A stretch of 34,522 nt of DNA, from positions 1 to 34,522 of the forward strand of contig CAZYXV010000040.1 in the NCBI GenBank assembly GCA_964651475.1, read 5' to 3'. Below, one piece after another: positions 23,616 through 29,821 of this stretch. Made by a program: the position numbers and the translations under genes. The notes beneath the pieces were generated by a model that saw nothing but the letters and a program-made list of their open reading frames with translations, searched no databases and was not told the origin of the DNA. Source of the DNA: JBGSMF01 sp964651475 (GTDB lineage: Bacteria > Chloroflexota > Anaerolineae > Fen-1058). Numbering within the stretch: position 1 is the stretch's first letter; each line of letters opens with the position of its first letter.

Positions 23616-23870
23616 ATGCAATGCCCAAATTGTGGTTGCCCCATGGTAGAGGGGCGAGTATCACTGCGAAGTGGAGGTCTTGCTCGTGTCGTCTTTTCGC
23701 CGGATGATGTAACCAATGGGTTTTGCAAGTTCCTTCAAGGAACCATCTTTGACAGTCAGCTCAAGTCCGGTGAAGCAGGTGTTCTGAGCAAGTATCCTGA
23801 ATCATCGAGCCGAGATACTGCTCCGGCATCGAGGTGCCAAGCCTGTGGAATAACTGTTATCAGGTCATAG
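23616..23870 (+). CDS. small zinc-ribbon protein
   Basis: 84 residues. Two zinc knuckles frame the protein: CPNCGC at the N-terminus (C3, C6, C8) and CQACG near the C-terminus, the usual layout of small zinc-ribbon proteins of unknown function (DUF6487-like, from memory). GGAGG stands 7 bases before the ATG, and a good promoter lies just upstream. The CAT-like gene starts 70 bases later and may be co-transcribed. The function is unknown; binding of nucleic acid or a protein is possible. Confidence 0.65.
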   Translation: MQCPNCGCPMVEGRVSLRSGGLARVVFSPDDVTNGFCKFLQGTIFDSQLKSGEAGVLSKYPESSSRDTAPASRCQACGITVIRS

Positions 23871-23940
23871 CCGACCAGCATACTTGGCACGTACATCGTT
23901 CTGTCGAGATAGCATCTATTCTGGAGAGAGGCAAGATGTT

Positions 23941-24579
23941 ATGCGCTACATTGATATGGCAACGTGGCCCCGACGCAAACACTATGAGGTCTATGGCGCT
24001 CTTGATTATCCCCACTTTAACCTGTGCGCCAATGTAGATATCACCGCGTTCCACTCTGCCGTCAGGCAGCGCGCGCTATCCTTTAGCGTGGCGACCATTT
24101 ACGTGCTGGCCAGGGCCGCCAACGCCATGCCTGAATTTCGTTGGCGCATCCGCGCCGGGCAGGTGGTAGAGCACGATATTGTTCACCCTTCAACCACTGT
24201 TCTGACCGATAACGACCTGTTCAGTTTTTGCACCATCTCCTACACAGATGATTTCGCCGCGTTTGCGGCACACGCAGCAGAGGCGATTGACCGCGCCAGG
24301 CGCCACCCCACCTTGGAAGACGCCCCCGGGCAAGATGATTTACTCTTTATGACAGGCATTCCCTGGGTGTCCTTCACCAGTATGATGCATCCCATTCACA
24401 TGCACCCTGCGGATTGCGTGCCGCGCATTGCATGGGGCAAGTTCTTTGCCGAGGGCGAGCGTTGGCACATGCCCTTGTCCGTCCAGGTGCATCACGGGCT
24501 AATGGATGGCATTCACGTTGGGCGATATTATGCCCTGGTGCAGACCTACCTCGATCAACCCGGGCTTGTGCAACTATAG
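23941..24579 (+). CDS. chloramphenicol acetyltransferase-like protein (CatA fold)
   Basis: 212 residues, the usual size of type-A chloramphenicol acetyltransferases, which are trimers moving acetyl from acetyl-CoA to a hydroxyl. The catalytic HHGLMDG (HHxxxDG) is present near the C-terminus, followed by HVGRYY as in the family. The N-terminus WPRRKHYEVY is also typical. The frame extends to 23884, but the usual N-terminus begins at ATG 23941, with GAGAGAGG 9 bases upstream. Whether it acetylates chloramphenicol cannot be told; many chromosomal relatives have unknown substrates. Its last 6 bases overlap the convergent SDR gene. Confidence 0.82.
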   Translation: MRYIDMATWPRRKHYEVYGALDYPHFNLCANVDITAFHSAVRQRALSFSVATIYVLARAANAMPEFRWRIRAGQVVEHDIVHPSTTVLTDNDLFSFCTISYTDDFAAFAAHAAEAIDRARRHPTLEDAPGQDDLLFMTGIPWVSFTSMMHPIHMHPADCVPRIAWGKFFAEGERWHMPLSVQVHHGLMDGIHVGRYYALVQTYLDQPGLVQL

Positions 24580-25488
24580 CTCGGCGCCGCCGCCGGGGAA
24601 AAAGCTGCGCAGCACATTGAGCAGCCAGGTGCTCAGGCCCGTGTTCGCCGCCACAACAATCGCCTGGTTCTGCACGCCCGGGACACAAACCACGCGATTC
24701 TCGCCAAGCGCGCGCAGTGAGTGCTCTACGACTTGTTCACACGTCATCCATAGCCAGCGGGGGGTGCGCTCTTTGATACGATACTGGGCATAGTCTGGAG
24801 CATCGTGAAACTCGCTGAGCGTAAACCCCGGACAAAGAGCCTGCACGCGTATGCCGGCGCCGTTCAACTCGATAGCCAGCGACTCGGAGAACATTTTCAA
24901 ATAGGCCTTGGCCGAAACATAGGTCGAGTCGCGCGGTTTGGGGACGAACGCGCCAATTGAGCAAACGTTGATGATGGCGCCCCCCTGACGAGTGATCATC
25001 CCCGGCAGCGCCGCCCGGCAAAAGCGCACGCTGGATACCACGTGACAGTTGATCATGCCGAGCGTCTTTTCGACGGGAATGTCTGCAAAGGAGCCAAACA
25101 CATCGTAGCCGGCGTTGTTGACCAGGCAATCCACATCGTCACGACCCAGGCGTTGCTCAACGCAAGCCATTCCCTCCTGCGTTGAAAGGTCCGCTACCAG
25201 CACCTCGGCTTGTACACCATGCTGTTTTGCCAACTCGGCCGCCAGCTTTTTCAGGCGTTCCTCCCGGCGGGCGACGAGTACAACATTGTAACCCTGCGCG
25301 GCCAGCCGGCGGGTAAAAGATTCGCCAATGCCACTAGAAGCGCCAGTGATTAGCGCAGTGTGCGGAGCCAAGGTGGTCACCCACTGATTCCATTGCCTGG
25401 CGCGAGCAGCCGAGCGGCGCTTGCCAGCAATCCAGCCGCCCCCGGCGGCCAGCCCTAGACCCAACAAGACAATTGAGCCAGTTTTCAT
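24574..25488 (-). CDS. short-chain dehydrogenase/reductase with N-terminal membrane helix
   Basis: 304 residues. Residues 4-21 form a hydrophobic segment (VLLGLGLAAGGGWIAG) with positive residues after it, so it is probably membrane-anchored. The Rossmann fold starts near 44 with TGASSGIG, followed by DL, NNAG, the catalytic Ser in NVCSIGAF and the YxxxK pair in YVSAK. NADP use is suggested by the basic VARREERLKK. The overall type is like DltE/YqjQ or 17-beta-HSD-12-like reductases; the substrate is unknown. AAGGAG is 6 bases before ATG 25488, and a consensus promoter is at plus 25574-25602. Confidence 0.85.
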   Translation of the reverse strand: MKTGSIVLLGLGLAAGGGWIAGKRRSAARARQWNQWVTTLAPHTALITGASSGIGESFTRRLAAQGYNVVLVARREERLKKLAAELAKQHGVQAEVLVADLSTQEGMACVEQRLGRDDVDCLVNNAGYDVFGSFADIPVEKTLGMINCHVVSSVRFCRAALPGMITRQGGAIINVCSIGAFVPKPRDSTYVSAKAYLKMFSESLAIELNGAGIRVQALCPGFTLSEFHDAPDYAQYRIKERTPRWLWMTCEQVVEHSLRALGENRVVCVPGVQNQAIVVAANTGLSTWLLNVLRSFFPGGGAEL

Positions 25489-25573
25489 CTTTCACTCCTT
25501 GATCTTACGGAAGCACGGCGAGCCGGCAAAGTTGAGATAAGTAGGAGAGAACGCTATCCAGCGATTCGCGTAC

Positions 25574-25602
25574 ATTATACGGCGGCGCAGTTGCCAACGC
25601 AA
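25574..25602 (-). promoter_or_regulatory. promoter for the SDR gene
   Basis: Minus strand TTGCGT (plus 25597-25602), 17-base spacer, perfect TATAAT (plus 25574-25579). Confidence 0.6.
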
Positions 25603-25615
25603 GTTTTATCGGGGC

Positions 25616-25644
25616 TGGATAAATAGTTGGTTTTGCGCTATCAT
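25616..25644 (+). promoter_or_regulatory. possible promoter for the small gene at 25654
   Basis: TGGATA (25616-25621), 17-base spacer, TATCAT (25639-25644). Both boxes are imperfect, and it would give a very short leader. Confidence 0.25.
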
Positions 25645-25653
25645 AAGGACTTG

Positions 25654-25986
25654 ATGAAAGCGATTCGGTTAGATGCCTACCAAACTAAACGAGGCAGCTT
25701 TGAGGTGTGGTACGACCCAAAGCGCGATATGATTGTGCAATCGGGCCAGGACGATTTAGGCCACCGCTTTGAGGATGAAGCGTCCGCGTTAGAGTTTATA
25801 GAGGATCTGAGTGGTGGAGAAGATGCAGATAGCTATATGGCGGCGCTGATCGAATCGCTGCGGCAGGATCGCGCCGAAATTATGGTACAATGGGGCGTCT
25901 CTATCAAGGCTTGGGAGCAAGCACGCAAGTGCAATGATATGAGCCGTCTACGTATGCAATCAAACCGTCCAGACGCCGCAGATTAG
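25654..25986 (+). CDS. hypothetical protein, acidic, 110 residues
   Basis: I do not recognise a family. From ATG 25654 (AAGGA just upstream) the protein begins MKAIRLDAYQTKRGSFEVWY, which looks like beta strands. A stretch rich in Asp and Glu follows, then a long helix-like C-terminus with WGVSIKAWEQARK. No signal peptide or membrane helix. The frame extends 9 codons upstream without a ribosome-binding site. The 39-base gap to ahcY makes co-transcription likely, but nothing in it suggests a methylation-cycle role. Confidence 0.6.
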   Translation: MKAIRLDAYQTKRGSFEVWYDPKRDMIVQSGQDDLGHRFEDEASALEFIEDLSGGEDADSYMAALIESLRQDRAEIMVQWGVSIKAWEQARKCNDMSRLRMQSNRPDAAD

Positions 25987-26025
25987 GGTCTCGCCCTGGC
26001 GGTTAAAAAATCACAAGGAGTAACC

Positions 26026-27288
26026 ATGACAGTCGAACACGATGTAAAGAATTTGAATCTTGCCACCGGCGGGCGTTACCGCATTGAATGGGCCGAGCAG
26101 GAAATGCCCGTGCTCAGGCTCATCCGTGAGCGCTTTGCCAAAGAGCAGCCGCTCAAGGGCGTGCGCGTCGGCGCCTGCCTGCACGTCACCACAGAGACTG
26201 CCAACCTGATGCGCACGCTGCAGGCCGGCGGCGCCGACGCGGTGCTGTGCGCCAGCAACCCGCTTTCGACCCAGGACGACGTAGCCGCCGCGCTCGTCAC
26301 CCATTACGAAATCCCCGTCTATGCCATCAAGGGAGAGAACGACGCGACGTATTACGAGCATATCCGGGCCGCCCTGGATCACAAGCCGCACATGACGATG
26401 GACGACGGGGCCGATCTGGTAAGTACCTTGCACAAGGAAAGGACCGAACTGATCCCCGATATCATTGGCGGCACCGAAGAAACTACCACAGGGGTCATTC
26501 GCCTGCGGGCCATGGCCAAAGCGGGCGCGCTGCGATTCCCCATTCTGGCGGTGAATGACTCTAAAACAAAAACAATGTTTGACAATCGTTTTGGGACGGC
26601 GCAGAGCACAATGGACGGCGTGATTCGCGCCACCAACGTGCTCATTGCGGGCAAAACCCTGGTGGTGGCGGGTTACGGCTGGTGCAGCCGGGGCATCGCT
26701 ATGCGCGCGCGGGGCCTGGGCGCCAATGTCGTCGTCACCGAAGTTGATGCGGTCAAGGCGTTGGAAGCCGTGATGGATGGCTATCGCGTAATGCCGATGA
26801 GCGAGGCCGCGCCCATTGGCGACATTTTTATCACCTCCACCGGCGATCTTAATGTCATTGACGCCGACGATTTTGAGGCGATGAAGGACGGGGCGATCAC
26901 GTGCAATTCCGGCCACTTTAACGTAGAGATCAACATTCCCGCGCTGGAAAAAATGGCAACCGGCAAGCGGCGCGTGCGCGAGTTCGTGGATGAATACGTC
27001 ATGCCCGACGGCCGCCACATTTACTTGCTGGCCGAAGGCCGCCTGGTCAACCTGTCTGCTGCCGAGGGCCACCCCTCAGCCGTGATGGATATGAGCTTTG
27101 CCAACCAGGCCCTTGGCGCGGAATGGATGCGGCAACAGGCCAAGAACCTGACGCCGGGGGTCTATGTCATTCCCGCAGAAATTGACAGCGACATTGCCCG
27201 CCTCAAACTGGCGGGGATGGGCATTACGATTGACACCCTCACGCCAGAGCAAGAAAAATACCTGGCAAGTTGGGAGATGGGGACCTAG
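26026..27288 (+). CDS. ahcY: adenosylhomocysteinase (S-adenosylhomocysteine hydrolase)
   Basis: 420 residues. It splits S-adenosylhomocysteine into adenosine and homocysteine with tightly bound NAD, removing the inhibitor of methyltransferases. Conserved segments: HVTTETANLMRTLQAGGADAVLCASNPLSTQDDVAAAL, the substrate site VNDSKTKTMFDNRFGTAQS, and the NAD-binding GYGWCSRG (usually GYGWCGKG). The C-terminus lacks the PDHYRY ending of the longest eukaryotic forms, as in many bacteria. AAGGAG is 5 bases before ATG 26026. The leader is too short to hold an SAH riboswitch. A strong palindrome follows the stop. Confidence 0.95.
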   Translation: MTVEHDVKNLNLATGGRYRIEWAEQEMPVLRLIRERFAKEQPLKGVRVGACLHVTTETANLMRTLQAGGADAVLCASNPLSTQDDVAAALVTHYEIPVYAIKGENDATYYEHIRAALDHKPHMTMDDGADLVSTLHKERTELIPDIIGGTEETTTGVIRLRAMAKAGALRFPILAVNDSKTKTMFDNRFGTAQSTMDGVIRATNVLIAGKTLVVAGYGWCSRGIAMRARGLGANVVVTEVDAVKALEAVMDGYRVMPMSEAAPIGDIFITSTGDLNVIDADDFEAMKDGAITCNSGHFNVEINIPALEKMATGKRRVREFVDEYVMPDGRHIYLLAEGRLVNLSAAEGHPSAVMDMSFANQALGAEWMRQQAKNLTPGVYVIPAEIDSDIARLKLAGMGITIDTLTPEQEKYLASWEMGT

Positions 27289-27293
27289 TGAAT

Positions 27294-27330
27294 CAAACCT
27301 CCCAAAGAGGTTAACTCTTTGGGAGGTTTG
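27294..27330 (+). terminator. hairpin after ahcY
   Basis: A perfect 16-bp stem CAAACCTCCCAAAGAG (27294-27309) and CTCTTTGGGAGGTTTG (27315-27330), loop GTTAA. There is no U tract, but position and strength fit a terminator. Its CTCTTTGGGA also resembles the ends of the 121-bp miniature element. Confidence 0.6.
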
Positions 27331-27352
27331 ACGTCAACTGTCCCAAAATTCC

Positions 27353-27424
27353 CGTAGGAGCGCCCTTTGGGCGCGATAGTCGCGCCTGCCTGCCTGGCGG
27401 CTAGACAAGAAAGGCGCTCCTACG
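27353..27424. repeat. 72-bp REP-like inverted repeat
   Basis: CGTAGGAGCGCC (27353-27364) and GGCGCTCCTACG (27413-27424) are perfect 12-bp inverted repeats around a GC-rich interior. It belongs to the 570-base gene-free stretch 27289-27861, which otherwise holds further repeats and the promoter of the next gene. Confidence 0.55.
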
Positions 27425-27537
27425 CGGCGACATGGGGACAATTATTTTCTTCCGCACCCCTTGCATATACTGGGCGCGGGCACAATCTGCGCTTTTGTAC
27501 GGCGTTGTCACACTTGCCCTGGCGGGCAGTGCCAGGG

Positions 27538-27749
27538 TTGCGAGCCGCCGAAGGCGGCGAAGCAATCTCCGTACTTGCAAAATTGAGAGGTTCTTTGGGA
27601 GTTCCCGTGGTCGGAGCGCCGGAGTCCCCAACTTGTTGGGGCAAAATGGCGCTTTACCCAAACAAGTTCGGGAATCCAGAATGCTTTCCACGCCAAGTCC
27701 CAAAGAGCCAATTGAGATTGCTTCGGGCGCTGCGCGCCCTCGCAATGAC
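27538..27749. repeat. palindromic GCGAAGCAATCTC-type repeat, interrupted by miniature element copy 2
   Basis: The left arm TTGCGAG...GAAGCAATCTC (27538-27569) and the right arm GAGATTGCTTC...CTCGCAATGAC (27714-27749) are inverted relative to each other. Removing 27589-27709 plus one copy of the 8-bp duplication restores a palindrome of about 80 bases. Repeats of this wording are common in many bacterial genomes. Confidence 0.6.
27589..27709. mobile_element. 121-bp miniature inverted-repeat element, copy 2
   Basis: Same length and orientation as copy 1 at 5618-5738, with about 7 substitutions and no gaps. Ends are GGTTCTTTGGGA and TCCCAAAGAGCC. A perfect 8-bp duplication AATTGAGA flanks it at 27581-27588 and 27710-27717. 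It has no coding capacity of its own. Confidence 0.88.
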
Positions 27750-27805
27750 AAAAAAGCGCAATTTATGACCGCGTTGAGTATAGTAAGAATACTCGAGATG
27801 AGTTT

Positions 27806-27814
27806 TGATATAAT
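27806..27814 (+). promoter_or_regulatory. extended -10 promoter of the lipoprotein gene
   Basis: TGATATAAT, an extended -10 with a perfect TATAAT at 27809-27814, about 48 bases before the ATG. Upstream lies a small inverted repeat GAGTAT (27776-27781) and ATACTC (27789-27794), a possible operator. Confidence 0.4.
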
Positions 27815-27861
27815 GACGACAGAAGACGAATATGGGCAAGGCTATGCAATAAGGAGCACTT

Positions 27862-28665
27862 ATGTTGGCACGGCGAACTAGGGACATTGCAAGAACTTGC
27901 CGGCTGGCGAATGGTGTGCGGCCAGTCCAAGTCGCACACGATCCGCCGCAAGCGTCGTGCGATGTACTGATTCCGGGCGCAGCGGGCGTGCGCATCGTGC
28001 GAGCCTGGATAATCATTGGCTTCTTGCTCCTTACAACAGCTTGCAGCAATTCACCGCGGATGTCAAGATTGCCGCCCATGGCCACCCGAGTGTCAAGCCC
28101 GTCTCCCCCTCTCGCGACAACCCCGTTGGCAAGCACAGCCACCTCCAAATCAAGCCCCTCACCCCTGCCTGCGACCACCCCTCCTCCCGTTTTCACCGCC
28201 ACCTGGTTGCCTACCCGCCCTCCCCTTCCCAGCAGCACATTGACGCCCTCACTCACCCCTGTGCTTACCTCGGTTACACCCATGCCCCCCCGACAGGTTT
28301 CGGAAGCGCGCGCTGTCTATCACGATGGGTTTTTTCAGGATGGGGTGGGATACTACGAAGAGGGCACCGTTCCCTGGCTGGACCTGCTGGTCCGCTTGGA
28401 CAAAACCTGGTATGGGCCGGAACGAGAAGCCGGCGATGGTCTCGAGGCGCTCCCGCTGCCGGCAAGTTATCGCTGGGAAGCACTGGGAGGGTTCGGAACG
28501 CTGCCCAACGGTGAGGCGTGGTGGAATCAATCGGCCACCGAAGGTATGGCCAGGTTAATAGGGCCGGCCGATGAGCTACTGCTCGAACTGCCACTGCGTA
28601 TAGTTTTCCTCTCAGGCCAAAAAGCTCCCCCTCCCTCCGCGCAACCTACCCTGCCTCCAACTTGA
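27862..28665 (+). CDS. putative lipoprotein with proline-rich linker, unknown function
   Basis: 267 residues from ATG 27862, supported by AAGGAG 5 bases upstream. A lipobox LLTTAC ends a hydrophobic helix, but about 60 residues lie before the Cys, which is unusually long. A GTG at 27988 would give a normal signal peptide without a good ribosome-binding site, so the start is uncertain. A Pro/Ser/Thr-rich spacer follows (about 70-145), then a compact domain (about 150-255, with YHDGFFQDGVGYYEEG and many Trp and aromatic residues) that I do not recognise. It probably sits outside the membrane. It lies upstream of the ArsR cassette but has separate transcription signals. Confidence 0.55.
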   Translation: MLARRTRDIARTCRLANGVRPVQVAHDPPQASCDVLIPGAAGVRIVRAWIIIGFLLLTTACSNSPRMSRLPPMATRVSSPSPPLATTPLASTATSKSSPSPLPATTPPPVFTATWLPTRPPLPSSTLTPSLTPVLTSVTPMPPRQVSEARAVYHDGFFQDGVGYYEEGTVPWLDLLVRLDKTWYGPEREAGDGLEALPLPASYRWEALGGFGTLPNGEAWWNQSATEGMARLIGPADELLLELPLRIVFLSGQKAPPPSAQPTLPPT

Positions 28666-28730
28666 CCTGGCGATTGAAAGCGGGCGCGGCGCGCCCGGAA
28701 GATTGCCAGTATGTCGAGCAAGTTTGTTCC

Positions 28731-28751
28731 GCCCGCAGTTGAACTGCGGGC
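28731..28751 (+). terminator. hairpin after the lipoprotein gene
   Basis: GCCCGCAG (28731-28738) and CTGCGGGC (28744-28751) around TTGAA; a second GC hairpin, CGGGCGC/GCGCCCG, lies at 28681-28697. There is no U tract. Confidence 0.4.
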
Positions 28752-28830
28752 GAACCGGCAAATTACAAAGAGTGCCACGCGCACCCTCTCGTTGTCTGGA
28801 CAAGTCCTCAATTCTCGTGGCATGCGCTGC

Positions 28831-28859
28831 TTGACAAGTTAGGAAATCGCGGTTACAAT
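28831..28859 (+). promoter_or_regulatory. arsR promoter with possible operator
   Basis: Perfect TTGACA (28831-28836), 17-base spacer, TACAAT (28854-28859). The following AT-rich stretch (28859-28880) has TATAT...ATATA ends and could be the ArsR-family operator for self-repression; the symmetry is weak. Confidence 0.6.
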
Positions 28860-28891
28860 ATATTCGATTTTTATGATATAGTGGAGGCGCG

Positions 28892-29260
28892 ATGGATGCT
28901 TATGATGTTCAAGCCGAGTTGCTCAAGGCGTTAGCTCACCCGGTTCGGCTGCAAATTCTGGAAATTTTGCGCGACGGCGAGCAGTGTGTGTGCCATATCG
29001 AGGCGGCGCTGGGGCAGCGCCAGGCGTACATTTCCCAACACTTGATGCTGCTGCGCAAAGTTGGGCTGGTGGCTGACCGCAAAGATGGCTTGCGCGTGTA
29101 CTATAGCGTGCGCGATACAAGCGTATACGCCGTGCTGGATGTGGCGCGCAGCCTGGCAAGCCGCCAGGCGCAAAAGCAGGGCCACACCTTGAACTTTGCG
29201 CTGCCCCAGGCTGGCTCAAGTTGCCCCTGCCCCAAGTGCAGCCCCGGGCTGGCCCATTGA
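28892..29260 (+). CDS. ArsR/SmtB-family transcriptional repressor
   Basis: 122-residue winged-helix metalloregulator. The segment LAHPVRLQILEILRDGEQCV is typical, and CVC (C32, C34) sits at the ArsR-type As(III)/Sb(III) site. Recognition helix: QAYISQHLMLLRKVGLV. An unusual Cys-rich tail, CPCPKC (C111, C113, C116), may add metal ligands. In this family metal or metalloid binding releases the operator. GGAGG is just before the ATG. It heads a run of genes with a thioredoxin-like protein and an ArsP-type permease, which it probably represses. Confidence 0.88.
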   Translation: MDAYDVQAELLKALAHPVRLQILEILRDGEQCVCHIEAALGQRQAYISQHLMLLRKVGLVADRKDGLRVYYSVRDTSVYAVLDVARSLASRQAQKQGHTLNFALPQAGSSCPCPKCSPGLAH

Positions 29261-29322
29261 TAGTTGAGCGAGGTCTCTTTTTTTGTGTCACTTTATTCAA
29301 TTGAAGGAATATGGGAGGACGT

Positions 29323-29793
29323 ATGAGCAACAAACCCGGTGATGGCGGCTGCGCTTGCAACCGCGATCCATTTGCCAGCCTGCCGCCCGAAATGCGCCCG
29401 CAGCGCCAGGAGGCCATGTCTGGCCTGCGCAGGGTCACATGCCCTGCGTGCGGGTTGAGCTATTGGACAAATCGAAATACAGATGTGTGCATTGATTGTG
29501 AGAAAAAACAACCAGCGGCTGCGCCGCAAATTCAATCAGGAGAAAAGAAAATGGTGATAAAAGTATTGGGCTCGGGCTGCGCCAATTGCAAGCGCGTGGA
29601 ACAAATCGCGCGCAAGGCCGCGGCCGATTTGAGCATTGAGGCCGAAATTGTCAAAGTAACAGACATGGCCGAAATTCAAAAATACCCCATCCTGTCCACA
29701 CCGGGATTGGTCGTCAACGAAAAGCTGGTGTGCGCCGGGCGCATTCCCACCCAGGCCGAAGTGACGACGTGGCTGACGAGCGCGCTGTCATAG
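29323..29793 (+). CDS. zinc-ribbon/small thioredoxin (redox-active disulfide) fusion
   Basis: 156 residues from ATG 29323 (GGGAGG 4 bases upstream). The N-terminal part has C10/C12 and a zinc ribbon CPACG...CIDC (C40, C43, C56, C59). From residue 77 it is a complete small thioredoxin of the redox-active-disulfide-protein-2 type, MVIKVLGSGCANCK, with C86/C89. That second module has its own ATG at 29551 with AGGAG 8 bases upstream, so an 80-residue free form may also be made. Such thioredoxins are usually separate genes beside ArsP-type permeases. It lies between arsR and the permease gene. Confidence 0.78.
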   Translation: MSNKPGDGGCACNRDPFASLPPEMRPQRQEAMSGLRRVTCPACGLSYWTNRNTDVCIDCEKKQPAAAPQIQSGEKKMVIKVLGSGCANCKRVEQIARKAAADLSIEAEIVKVTDMAEIQKYPILSTPGLVVNEKLVCAGRIPTQAEVTTWLTSALS

Positions 29794-29797
29794 GGAG

Positions 29798-29821
29798 CAA
29801 GTAGACAAGTAAACAAGTATG
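29798..29821 (+). repeat. three 8-bp tandem units before the permease start
   Basis: CAAGTAGA, CAAGTAAA and CAAGTATG; the last contains the permease ATG. They lie between GGGAG (29793-29797) and the start codon. Confidence 0.6.

Noticed and set aside
24574..24579. Overlap of the CAT-like and SDR genes as a regulatory signal
   Set aside because: A 6-base tail-to-tail overlap is common in compact genomes and needs no special explanation.
25987..26025. SAH riboswitch upstream of ahcY
   Set aside because: The gap is only 39 bases and shows no pseudoknot-like pairing; too short for the known motif.
26011..27072. 353-residue minus-strand ORF opposite ahcY
   Set aside because: Shadow of a GC-rich, highly conserved gene on the other strand.
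27294..27330. A solo end of the 121-bp miniature element after ahcY
   Set aside because: CTCTTTGGGA is shared, but the perfect 16-bp palindrome right after a stop codon is better explained as a terminator; there is no element body or duplication.
27401..27751. Minus-strand ORF sharing a peptide with the one at 5583-5789
   Set aside because: The similarity comes from the two copies of the 121-bp miniature element, not from a protein family.
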